Assembly (NCBI GenBank): GCA_033297075.1
Contig: MU858074.1
Span: 62,001 to 126,000, forward strand
Length of the DNA stretch: 64,000 bases
Reading direction: 5' to 3'
From: Rhypophila decipiens
Lineage: Eukaryota; Ascomycota; Sordariomycetes; Sordariales; Naviculisporaceae
Shown here: piece by piece, positions 24,448-36,065 of the stretch
How positions within the stretch are numbered: the first letter of the stretch is position 1
Layout of the letters: every line of letters starts with the position of its first letter
Translations under genes and position numbers: made by a program
Notes under the pieces: generated by a model
Databases searched by the model: none
What the model saw: the letters and a program-made list of their open reading frames with translations, nothing else
What the model was told of the DNA's origin: nothing

Positions 24448-26837
24448 TTAATGCCCCGGACTAAACCCCTCCTCAGACCACTTCCCAGGCCCATCATCAG
24501 CGCCACCACCACCACCACCACCCCCAGCAGCGGCAAGCATCGCCGCGCTCTGTCCAAGACTAGTAGCAGCCGCATCAGCATCAGCCGAACCCACCCAAAA
24601 GAGGCTCACAAAAACAAGCAAATGCAGCGCAACACAATACACGGCGAACAAATTCCTGCTAGTCCTGCTAGCCAGCACCATCCTAGTAACCGAGTAAACC
24701 ATCCTCTCAGGCAGACTCATGCGTTTATACGCCCTGGCCGACTCTCTTCCCCGGAATGCCGCAAAAGGACTGATATTCGACTCGTACGCCTTTTTATACC
24801 TGTCCAATGCGATGCCCCCTCCTCCACCGGGACTCACACCGCTACTTCCCCCGCCCCCACCGCCGCCGATATTGATAGTCGATGGGTTAGGGTTTGACGC
24901 GTACGCCGAGGCCGAAGCTGACGCCGGTCCAGCTCGGTTGTACGTCGACACGTAGCGCGTCTTCTCGTACAAGTTCAGGTTATCCTTCTGCAATGCAGCG
25001 ATTTCCTGTCTTAGTTGTGAGACTGTCCGGTGACTTTCCGAGAGCTCTTGCTCGAGCTGTGCAATGCGCTTCTTGAACCGATCTCGCTGTGCTTGGATCA
25101 TGGGGAGAATGCCCGATCCGCCACCATAAACTTCACCACCACCATCCCGATCACGGGGATTAAATCCGCTCATGATTGACGAGGTCGGGGATATCCGCCC
25201 ATTTCCGCCGCCTCTGCGCGTAGGCGCCATGGACGGGGCATACCGGCTCACATAGGTGCCTGCAACTGAGGCACCAGAGGGAAACATGTTTGGTGCCTCC
25301 GCTTGGACGGTTGAGAGCTCGTTCTCCAGCTTCTCATTCAGGTTACGGGACTTCTCCAGCTCGGCATTGATCCGAGATAGCTCCTCCTGTAGATTTTGGA
25401 GCCTGGACTGCAGATCCTGGTGGGAAACACGCAGGATAGTGAGCTCATCTCCGAGCTTTTTATTGCGCGAGAGAAGCAGCTGCTCCAGCGTATCTCCCTT
25501 TGCGCCCGTTCCCACTTTCCCCTCGTTGGCCGTAATATCACGAACTTCGTCATCGTCGCCAGTCGAAAATTCGATGCTCTTCAGGACCTCGAGCTCCTGC
25601 TTCACATCGTCGTAGTCGCTCCACTTCTGTACCTTGGCCTTGAGAGTGTCTCGCTCTTCTTTGAGTAGACCGACCTCCCTTTCTAGGCCTCGGAGCTTGG
25701 TATCCAAATCCCGTTTCAGGCCTTCCTTCTCGACTCGGGTGGCATCCAGCTTTCGGATAAGAGACGAATTCTCGGACCTCATGCGCATGTAGCCGGGATC
25801 GTCCTCCAATGTCGTCGAAGAGGGAGCGGGTACGTGGGATTTAGCCTGAGCTAGTTCGATCCGTAATTGTTCGTTGCGGCCCTCGACCTCGGCGAGTCTT
25901 GCGCTCGTACGCTCAAGATCGGAGTGAACCATTTCGAGCTCGGCACTGGTGAAATGGCCCGGTTGGCCCTCGGTCTCGTCTGATTTGCCCAATCGCTGAT
26001 TTACTTCATAGGTGGCCTTGATCTCGTTCAAGAGACGATCCTGGTTCTCGACCTTGTCCTCCAGGGCCTTCTCCTTGGCGGCCCAGTTGTCCTGTTTCTC
26101 CTCCAAGACGGCCGTCCATGACGATTCGACCTCCTTCACTTTGCTTTCCAACGTCTCCTCCAATTTCCTCTTTGCGTCGCATTCCGTCTGTAACCTCGTT
26201 TCGGTCTCCTCTAGCTGGGATGTTAGTTGGGACACGGTCGTTTGGAGGTGCTCGTTCTCTTTCGTCAGTTTCGGGAGGGTGTCCTCCGAAACTAGCATAG
26301 AATCAACCGACGCTTCGAGCAAAGGGTACGGATCGGGGGCTTCGGATAATGCCGAATAGGTCTGTACAAAGGTTGAGTTTATGGACTTGGAGTGGTTGGT
26401 GAGGAGGTCGATAAAGGTCTGGTAAGCTGTTTCGTGGTGTTAGGTCGCGTGTTGCCACACATGAGGAGCCACTGCTTTGTATGAGCAAGTACCTTTCAGC
26501 AAACCCTTTATCTCACCCAGCTTACTCGCATCGTCAAGCTTTCTAAAGTCTTTTGTCTTTTGCGCAAGATCTTTCCGTTGGACTGTGGAGTCTCGTTGAA
26601 AGGAGACGATCTCGGAGGCGGCAGTGTCGAGCTTGGAGACGAGGTCGGTGAAGTCGAGACCTAACCATCCTGTTAGTGTCGCTGGAATCTACCTAGTACT
26701 CGGTTGGAGGAGTTATGATTCTTACTTCTCCATTGGGAGATAGCGCTCTGGAACTTGTTGACGGACTCCTGGCCAGGTGGTGATATCGTGTCTTCGTTGG
26801 CAGGGGAAGCCGCTGCAGGGGAATTGTCGTCGGCCAT
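24448..26837 (-). CDS. COY1: CASP / Coy1 family golgin
   Basis: Exons 26837-26726, 26669-26493 and 26426-24448 give 755 residues. The N-terminal part holds WLGLDFTDLVSKLDTAASEI and AYQTFIDLLTNHSKSINSTF, the conserved CASP head. Long heptad-patterned coiled coil fills about residues 140-570. The CASP C-terminal domain follows, with GILPMIQAQRDRFKKRIAQL and LYEKTRYVSTYNR, and then YKKAYESNISPFAAFRGRE. One membrane anchor lies near 688-708 (FAVYCVALHLLVFVSLFWV), so this is a tail-anchored Golgi coiled-coil protein acting in intra-Golgi retrograde traffic. Unusually, about 47 residues follow the anchor, including a run of eight glycines, and a second Gly-rich loop interrupts the CASP_C domain. 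It is divergent from the Vps3-like gene. Confidence 0.92.
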
Positions 26838-27365
26838 GGCTCCAAAAGCCCTTTTACGCGGGTCGACGTTAGAATGAAAAGTAGATCAGAACAGTAAATG
26901 CGTTGGTTGGCCAGAAAGGTGCTGTGAACGCGGGCATTGAGCTTCAATCTTTTTGTTGTCTTGTCTTGTCTTGTCGTTTGACACGCTGGAGCCTGGAAAG
27001 GTGTCCGGACTGTTCGTCAGTGGGAGATGCGACCAAGTGGATCTCGAATTCTGTCAGCCGCCAGCGGGCGCAGCGGGTCCAGGGCCATTTTTGGGGTGGC
27101 TGCATGGGGTTGGGGTGCTGATCCTGGGGGCGGGCTGAGCGGGTCCACTGCACTGCAGTTGGGGAGCTTCGTCACTGTCGTCTCTTCCCCAGCAATCCAT
27201 TGATACATGGAGCCATTAACTTTTGCGACAACAAAAGCTTCCCAGCTTGATAATATCACAATATCATACAAAACTTTTATAGCCTGGCTCAAACGGAGTT
27301 TCTTTCCGATGCATACTCTTTTATAACACTAGAAAACATGGTATCGGACCCGATCGGATGCTGAA
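26838..27365. other. Divergent promoter, COY1 / VPS3-like
   Basis: 528 bases between two divergent trafficking genes. It includes a short TTGTC/TTGTCTTG tandem near 26950-26980. No further gene. Confidence 0.5.
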
Positions 27366-30300
27366 ATGGCCTCTGATAGTGGCTCCTTAGCGGCGCAAAC
27401 AGGAGCTTCACCTCCAGCCTCGACACCACCCCTCACACTCACCTCGCAGTCTTCGCCGACGGGGCCGTTTGTTCTACGTCCGCTCCTACACGATGTTCCT
27501 CTCTCGGAGGATGGCTCGAACGGCGATATAAAGATTAACTGCGTGGAGTACTCAGGTGCGTGCCTCTTAGTACCATGCCCCTTCCTGAATCTCGCAAGCT
27601 TATACAGCCGCGCAAACAGATGGCAATCTCTACGTCGGCACCACGGCCTCGGAGCTCCTCCACTTCTTTCGAATTCCGCCAGACGCCAACGACCCGAGCA
27701 GTACCGATACGTTCATCCTTGCTTCTAGACTTTGCCCCCCTTTCTCCCAAGCGTCCTCCTCGCCGAATGGCTCCCGGCCAGGAGTGCAACAGATTCTGTT
27801 ACTGCCGCGTGTTGGCAAGGCCTGCGTGCTTTGCAACTGGACCGTCACATTCTACTCTTTACCCGAGCTGAGTCCCGTATTTGGGACAACTCAGGTGCGG
27901 AACTGCAATTGGATCGGAGGCGTTGACCTGAACGAGAACCCCTACGAGGCTGCCGATGACAGGCCGGATGGCGTGACGATACTCCTCTCGCTCAACCGCC
28001 GTATCCAGGTGGCGCAGATAGGGGACGTTGCACGCCCTGTTAAGGTGAGTCTTACAGAGCACCAATTTGTGCATGCTACATCTAACAAGCAAGATAGAAA
28101 ATCGATTTTGCCGGCAGCACGCTATCCGTTCGCAGAGATACCATAGCATGTGTCGCTGACTCTAGCAGCTATGCTCTGCTGGATGTTGATCGCCAACAAA
28201 AGATTCCACTCATGAGTATCTCATCGCTGGACGAAAGCCAACCTGGAGGAGCGTTTGGGCAAGCTCAGAATATCTCGGGTGGCACAGATGGCGGTCTCCT
28301 CAGAAGCGCCTCTTCGGCGACTACCCGCCCATCAGGACTATCCGATGCTCAGGGACACGCCAGAAGTACCAGCCTGGGTGGATTTATCAGTGGCGGGATC
28401 AGGCGGCATGATCGGCAAGAAGCCGAAGACCCCGTCTTTCAAGATTCGGATGCTCCTCAGCCGTCAAGGAGTCCGGCACCTACAGACAAGCCACTTCCTG
28501 TACCCCCGCAGGAGGCTGGATTGTCGACAGGTGCACACGCCAGCGGGTCTAACACTCCAGGCACAAACGTATCGCCATCAAAGCCCGGGCCTGTCTTTCT
28601 CAAGCCCCATATAGTCTCACCTACAGCAGAGGAGTTTCTTCTTGTAACCGGAACAGGTCCGTTAGAACCGGGCATTGGCATGTTCGTCAACCTTGACGGC
28701 GATCCAACTAGGCCCACGCTCGAATTTGAGAGGTATCCGCGTGAAATAGCCGTGGATGGGGGAGCGCCAGATCTCTCCACGTCAGGGCCTACGATGGGTA
28801 TGGGCATGGAAGAAGGCTATGTGCTCGCCTCTATGGCGAGGGAGTTTGAGGATGGATTGCACCACGGACTAGAAATCCAGAGATTTGACGTGAACGTGGG
28901 AGAGGGCGAGGCAGAGAAATTCTGGCTCGAGCTGACGGGGGCGAAAGAGGGCGCCAAGCTGATGCCCAATACCCCTGTTGGCATCCGATCAATGTTGCAA
29001 GGAGAAGAAATGCAAGTTGGCGATGTGGTTGATCGACTTTGTCAGCGGCGCTTCTCTCCTTTTCCAGGAAGTCCCGAGACGCCGACCAGGTCTTTGAGAA
29101 GTGCCGACTCCCGTACAGCCCTCTCCATGGAGCGACTCTCGCAGGAAAAGGAATTATTTGAACGCGATCTGGAGTCGGACGAAGACCCGCTCCCCGCCGG
29201 ATGGGAGAGCAAAAGAAACAAGGAAGGCGAGGATTTCGTCCGCAGCTTAGCCAAGACAACTTCACGGTTGGCAGTTTGGGCTGGTGCAGACATATGGTGG
29301 GCAGTTCGGAATTCCTTGCTTTCACAGCTAGAGTCTAGCTTGTCGCTTGCTACGGCACAAGACCAGCAAAGCAGCGAACATAAACTGGCGGCCAGGAAGC
29401 CGCTCTTTGCTGTTCTGGATAACATCCGGGGCCGGGACCCAAGAACAGAGCTGGAATTCATGACTCTGGGTTACATCAGGCAGAGAGCCAGCCTCATGCT
29501 CTTGGGCAAGTTCTTGGACCCATCCGAGCCACCATTCACCGAGACCGAGACTCAGATAATGGAGGAAAATCTTGTCGAGGCTGATTTGGACGCTCGGGTT
29601 GTCCTTTCCCTCATCCCAGCTCTCCGCAACGAAATAGTCGTGGACCGGAAAGGAATCTGGGTCTATGGTGGCGTCAAGACGCTGGCTGAGAGCTACATCT
29701 CGGCCGAAGACGAGGGGCCAAGTACCCAGACTGTTGGCTCCCTTCCACCCGCTGTGCTTCACTTCCTGAGGCGATTTCTTAGCTCCTGGAGGAAAAAGAA
29801 AGGATTCGGAAGCATATCAGGGGAGATTTTCAGAACCGTAGATGCTTCATTATTACTGGTCCTACTAGAACTCGACCAGTCGACACCGAGAGGTCAGCAA
29901 GGGAAGACGACTGGTACTGTCCGAAAGGAACTGTGGGACCTAGTTGACCATGGGGTTGACTGTTTCGACAGGGCCGTGGACCTTCTCGAGGACTACCAGC
30001 GCCTCTATGTGCTCAGTCGCCTTTACCAGCATCGTAAGATGGCAGCTGATGTTTTGGCTACATGGCGGCGCATCGTCGAGGGAGAAGAGGACCGAGGAGG
30101 GGAGTTTGGCGATGGCGAGCAGCAAGTCAAGGCCTACCTCGCCAAAATCGGCAACCATTCCTTGGTGCAAGAATACGGCGTCTGGCTGGCTACTCGCAAC
30201 CCGAAGCTGGGAGTACAAGTCTTTTCCGACGATAGGGGCAAGGCCAAGTTTGAACCAGCCCAAGTGGTGGAACTGCTGAGGGACGAAGCCCCGGAAGCAG

Positions 30301-31157
30301 TCAAGTACTATCTTGAACACCTGGTGTTTGGAAAAGGCAACACTGCATATGTCAATGACTTGATCACGTACTATCTGGACATTGTCATTGAGAATCTGCA
30401 GTCGTCTCCTGCCTCCCGGGAGACCGTTACCGCGTCATACGAAGCCTACCGGGCCCTCCACTCACCGAAGCCTAAATATCACCATTTCCTGAGGGATAAC
30501 GCGCCACCAGATGATGAAGTATGGCAAAGCCGCCTTCGTCTATTACAGTTACTTGGTGGAGACCATGATTATGACGCCTCGGCGATCAGGGAGCGGATCA
30601 ATTCTACCCTTTCATCGGTCTCGAATACAGCGACAAACGGCCACGGAGAACAACAATTACTAGTACCCGAAGCAATCATCATCAACGGTCGTGAACGCCG
30701 CCACGAGGAAGCACTCAGCCTCCTAGTCCATCGACTAGGCGACTACGACATGGCAGTAACATACTGTCTGCGCGGCGGCCCTTCGCTCTCCTTTGCACCG
30801 GGAAGCGGTCCCCGGCGGCAAAACAGCCTACCCACACGAGAGCTGCAGACGCGGCTATTTCGGGTGCTGCTCTCGGAGTTCATGAGGCTAGAAGATATCA
30901 GCGACCGGGTGGAGCAGAGTGGCGCGCTGCTGGAGAGGTTTGGCGGCTGGTTTGATGTGCTCGAGGTGCTGGAGATTATCCCCGACTCGTGGTCTGTCGA
31001 TGTCGCGGCTGGGTTTTTGATGGCTGCGTTGCGGCGGCTCGCTGTTGAGAGGCATGAGAGTATGATGGCCAAGTCGTTGAGTATTGGGGAGAACTTGAGG
31101 GTGAGGTATGATTTGATTGTGAAGGCTGAGGAGAAGGGGCCTGTTGTTGAGGAGTAA
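27366..31157 (+). CDS. VPS3: Vps3-like CORVET subunit (CNH domain)
   Basis: Exons 27366-27555, 27608-28044 and 28098-31157 encode 1228 residues. After a low-complexity start, residues about 55-340 form a citron-homology (CNH) beta-propeller: NLYVGTTASELLHFFRIPPD, QQILLLPRVGKACVLCNWTV, TFYSLPELSPVFGTTQVRNC and a further blade around KKIDFAGSTLSVRRDTIACV. A roughly 120-residue Ser/Pro-rich insertion lies after ISSLDESQPGG. The second half is helical with clathrin-repeat character and ends in EEALSLLVHRLGDYDMAVTY and SGALLERFGGWFDVLEVLEI, as in Vam6/Vps39/TGFBRAP1 proteins. Vps39 of HOPS shares this architecture, but the N-terminal pattern fits Vps3/TGFBRAP1 better. The inferred role is tethering of early endosomes with the Rab5 homologue. 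Both junctions keep frame and splice signals are canonical. Confidence 0.82.
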
Positions 31158-34100
31158 CCTAGAATTATGGATTGGATGGATAGTCCCCACGCTGGGCTGG
31201 TATTGTTTAGTGATTTTACGGAGTAATCCATACAGCATTTGGATACACAATTGAACACATTATTGTGAGAAGAGTCTTGGAACTTGAGCAAGGTGTTTTG
31301 CGAGGTGATTCTTCCGAGGGTACTTGGCATGAACTGTCTGTTTGTTGGTGGCTCGGTGAGGGACTACACACAGACGCACACCGAAACCGTCGAGGTTAAA
31401 ATTAGCCTGGGCTCAGATGTGACTTTTAACGACACCATATTTGCTGTAACGTGGACTCGAGAATATCACAAGTTAAAACCTGGGCTGGATCGAGGCGAGG
31501 TGTGATCTAATATGTGAGTTTGTAGGTTACGACCACGTCGTCAACCTGAGGCCCCTTTCTCTGGTATTCGGACACTGATCATAGAGCTACGCAATAATAC
31601 GCATCAGAGACCGAGGTACGGAGTAACAGGTGCTGGAATGGGGAGCTACCCGCGCCTGCTGGAGTAAGGCAGGTACAATATCGTTTTGGGTTGTTCTTTC
31701 CTCTACTACTTGCTAAGTTGTATGTAGTTGTTCGATGATAAAGTTTGTGGGAATTTCTGAGTGCATCGGTGTGTGAGGCCGGGCCCGCGATATGATCAAA
31801 AGTGGTCGGCGCTGGTTGTGGAGTCGCTGGGGCGTACTTCGGTACATGGGATTCTGGACGAGCTGTTAACAGTGTTAGTCGAGGGGCCAAATTAACTACG
31901 GGAAATTTAGGGTTCACTAACAGCGGGTCCAACAACGGTATGTACCTGTCATGACGTTCGCTCCACTCCTTCCTGCCGCTCACTCTAGAAGATGACCCTT
32001 CTTCACAAACCACGTGCAGTAGAATTTTCCAATGTTATCAATCACAATCTCCTCGACCACAGTCAGCACCTTCCTGTCAACGTGCACATTGAAGAGGACA
32101 GGCACTCACCCCATGGCCCTTTAATGCAACTTCACCCTCATCAACCTCGATTTATTTCGTGTAGAATCAACAACGCTTTGAAACAAGTTGCTCTGTTCAC
32201 GACCATGCCCCGTAGATCTTTCTTTGCCGCGGTTATCCTGCCTTCCTTTGAGGAGTCAATCAAGTCACTTGGCCTGAAACTCAACACACTCACGCTCTCA
32301 GCGTCCAACCTCCAGCCTCCTGATCTGTCATACTCAGATTGTCCTTTCAGCAATAGTCAAGTTCACGACAATCAACGGTCGGCTACCTTTCCTACCAATG
32401 CTTCTACAGCCGGAAAGACGGGATAGAGGCAACTTGTCAAACAACTTTCAGACCCTCGAGACAGCGGAAATCTCGCCGGATATAAGGATATAGATAGCTA
32501 CATGTTTGAATGTCCGGCTGGTTAACCTTGGAGAGGGGGGTACTTTTCTCGGCGGCCCTCTCTCCAAATTTCCCGACGCCTGATGTCGCCCACCCGCTCA
32601 TTTGCTACCGGACAAAGATGACATGAAACACCTATTACACTCAGGAAACGAAATCGCCTACTTTCCCTTCTAGACGGCCGATAGTCTACCCGTCGGCCAA
32701 TACTTCTTGATGCAAAGTATTTTTCAAAAGCCAAAGGCAACTCGGCATCTGGTCAAACAAATTGTCTCCTTTTCATGGTGATTCAGACACGACCAGCTTC
32801 AAATGGTAAATCCCCTTCAAGACCGGCGGGTATTCATCAACATTGAAGTCTTGGCAGAAAGCCATTCACCAGTCCATGTTATATCCAGGCCGAAATTCGT
32901 ACGGATATCCGTACCGTCCACATTATCATCATCATCCCTGCTTGCTTTCATAACCGCAGCAGTACCGTGTGAATCAGAACCCAGCGAGCAGGACCAGGGC
33001 CCATCAGAACTGGATCGGTTAACAGTCACTCGCTTGGCAGCATGAACATGACGATAAACGAAGTATCCAACAAACAATGGAAAGAATGCTTCCATACCCA
33101 TGGCTTACAGGGTGACACGCATCCCCGGTGATCCAACCAAGCCGAACAAACCAACCCCGCGCCAAGTTTTGATGATGGGGGATGCGAACCATGGTGTCAG
33201 ACGGAACCGTTATCCATGAGGCCGGTGATGGAGTGGGACGAATCCGTGGTTGCTCGACAAGGTTGGTACCAGGTAATTACGAGGTGACAGGTTACATCTG
33301 GTCATGTTCAACATTCATCATCATTCAACTCATATTACCCTTTCTGGCCTGTTTGTTTCGCCCATCAGTCGACAGTCAGACATCGTAGTCAGCCTCAAGA
33401 CTATCATCAGGAGCTGACAACATGGTCCATCTTCGGCGTTATGTTCGGATTCAGTAGGATCCTCCTCCTGACATCGAGGTGGCCTAAAGGATGAGAAGAT
33501 GCACATGATTTTGTATACTCGGTGGCAATCTTGTGCTGGATGCTTCATCATGATGCAGCCAATACGCAAACAGCAATACACAATCTCGGCCGCGGCTCTT
33601 TGCCATGCCTAACTCGCCGTTCCCTATGGGCTTCCGTCCTGACCCTCCATGCCATTTTGCCGTTGAGAGGCATATTATGGTCCAGTGTTTTGGTGCTGCC
33701 GTCTCTGGTACCCCTTACTGGTTGGGTTGCTCACCTTTGAAAAGGAGGGTGAGAAAAGTCCAACTCATTGGTGGACGGGGAACCGGTGATTGAGAACATC
33801 CAGACTACCAGCACATCCATCATCCATTATCCTCGTCGATCGACGACACTACTAGGAAGGTGGGACAGCGTAAGGGCACGCAGAGGTCGTTAACGAAATG
33901 CCTATCCTCAGTACCGTGAATCTTTCCTCTCATAAACTCTGGTCCCGAACTTGCTTCTCCTTTTGTTCGGGCAAGGGTTCCCTTGACGGATCTTGTTGTT
34001 TTTCCTACTCGCATCATTGTCCTGGGTGTTTCTTGAGAGAAGCAGATTGCATAAGGATCTCTGGAACATCTGTCACTCCCGCCTTTTTGCCTTTTCTTGC

Positions 34101-34412
34101 AAGGGGAAGCCCGACACACCATCCATCATAATACCCCTTGAACCCCTAAGCAGACACTGAGCGTTGTTTGTTCGAGTAAAAGACCCCGAATCTATACATC
34201 AGATCTGCTCTTCATGCTTTCATACTGCTATTAGTCTAGCCTGCTCCTCCACACGGTTGACCTTCCTTTGCCTGCTCCGGTTCCTACTCGCCTCTCATGC
34301 CTCACCAATGATCACCTCTTTGCTCACCCCTCGCCGAACCCATCCGGTACTGCTACACTGGGAACCCGATAAACCCTACCAGTCCTTACAGTAGATCTCA
34401 CCATCATCCATC
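31158..34412. other. 3.3-kb spacer upstream of the GPCR gene
   Basis: Holds the VPS3-like 3' end and a long upstream region of the receptor gene. Pyrimidine-rich leader sequence occupies about 34200-34400. A 144-codon frame at 31992-32426 was considered and rejected. No RNA gene found. Confidence 0.45.
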
Positions 34413-36065
34413 ATGTCGTCTGGCAGCAGTGATGCACCAGTTCCGCCCGATTATCTGAGCATCGTCGAGCGCTCCTGCTCCGTCTTCTCCCTGCTGGGAT
34501 GTATCTTTATCATCAGCACGTTCTGCCTTGACAAGGCCTTCCGAAAACCGATCAACAGGCTGGTATTTTATGCTTCGTTTGGGAACCTCATGACCAACGT
34601 CGCGACTCTCATGGCGAGATCGTTCATTGGCGATGTGAACTCGGCGGGATGCCAGTTCCAGGCTTTTATGATTCAGATGTAAGTCGAGGACGCGTAGTCT
34701 TCAGGACTGCCCAGTAGCATTATTGGACACATACTCATGTAGTGCGCTAGGTTCATGCCGGCCGATGCCCTCTGGACCATGGCAATGGCTCTCAATGTCT
34801 ACCTGACATTCTACCACAAGTTCGACGCCCAGAGGTTGCGCAAGATGGACACAGCCTATCTGATCACTTGCTATGGAATCCCCTTCATCATTGCCTTTAC
34901 TTATATCTTCATCTCGACCCCCAAACAAGGCAGGTTCTACGGGAACGCGGTCCTTTGGTGCTGGGTCAGCCAGAACTGGGATATCATGCGGATAGCCACA
35001 TTCTATGGGCCGGTCTGGTTAGTATTTTCCTCTGGCTTACTGCTCTTAGCAGACCGCGAAGACTTACCTTGTTGCCCCTCCAGGATCGTGACGCTCATCA
35101 CCTTCTTCATCTACCTGCGAGCAGGCAGCGACATCTACAAGCGCCACAAACAACTACGCGATTTCAGCTCAACCACACACCACGAGGCCGAGACGACGAC
35201 TAACGTCCCCTCCTCCGTAGGCGCTGATTCCTTCAGCTCAAGCAAGACAACCGAGGTTCTAGTAACAACCGAAGTCGTCAACCAAGACGACGCCCTAAGC
35301 GGTGGTGCAGGTGGTCCCTCATCCAGCCTCGGCCGCAACAACTCCCAGCCCTCTCCATCACCACAAAATACCACCGCACCCTTTTACAGTGTAACAATTT
35401 CTGCCTCCTCGAACAACAGACGTCAATCCGACGTCCTCCCGATCCAGACCAACCGACCAACAACAGCAACACGCCCCATCGCCAACAATCCCAACCCCCG
35501 CCGCAGAGCAGCCTACGAAGCAAACAGCGCAATCCTGTCCTATACCAAATGCGCCCTCCTATTCTTCACAGCTATGCTAGTCACCTGGATCCCGTCCTCC
35601 GCCAACAGAGTCTACTCGGTCGTGCACGAGAGCAGGACCTCCCTCGTGCTAGAGTACATGAGCGCCGCGGTCTTACCCCTCCAGGGATTTTGGAATGCCA
35701 TCATCTATGCGGTTACTTCCTGGGGGGCCGTCAAGATGCTTTTTAACGGTTACGGTTACGGCAACGGTGTTGTTGGAAGTGGTGGCATGGTAAGGATGGG
35801 GAGTAGTAGGACTGGGGGGAGTAGTTTTGGAATGAGGACGAGGAGGACAAAGACTGGACCGAAGATTCAGGAACTTGTTGGGGTGAGGATTGGGGCCTTT
35901 CAGGGGCTGGGGTCTGCTGGTGGTGGTGGCAACGGGAGTGAGAAGTTTTCTCCTGGCTTTGGGGGGCTTGGGCTCGGGCTTGGATATGATAGCAGCGGTG
36001 AGAGTACAACTGAGCTGGCGGCGGGGAGTCCGAGTCTTTCTGGCAGTCGGCCTTCTTCGAATTGA
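34413..36065 (+). CDS. cAMP-receptor-like G-protein-coupled receptor
   Basis: Exons 34413-34678, 34751-35017 and 35084-36065 encode 504 residues. Seven membrane segments can be placed. TM1 is around CSVFSLLGCIFIISTFCLD and TM2 around LVFYASFGNLMTNVATLMA. TM3 follows CQFQAFMIQMFMPADALW, TM4 is AYLITCYGIPFIIAFTYIFI, and TM5 is FYGPVWIVTLITFFIYL. After a long Ser/Thr/Asn-rich third intracellular loop (about 130 residues), TM6 is CALLFFTAMLVTWIPSSANR and TM7 is SAAVLPLQGFWNAIIYAVTS. This is the Dictyostelium cAR-like class found in filamentous fungi. The C-terminal tail is Gly/Ser-rich. Ligand and G-protein partner are unknown. The second intron is only 66 bases and stop-free in frame; its removal joins TM5 cleanly, so I model it as spliced. 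Confidence 0.9.

Noticed and set aside
24235..24897. 220-codon frame antisense to the golgin 3' end
   Set aside because: It arises from the Gly- and Ser-rich coding strand of the CASP gene. No domain is visible.
31992..32426. 144-codon plus-strand frame
   Set aside because: His/Pro/Ser-rich composition with no motif. It overlaps repeats of simple leader-like sequence and looks random.
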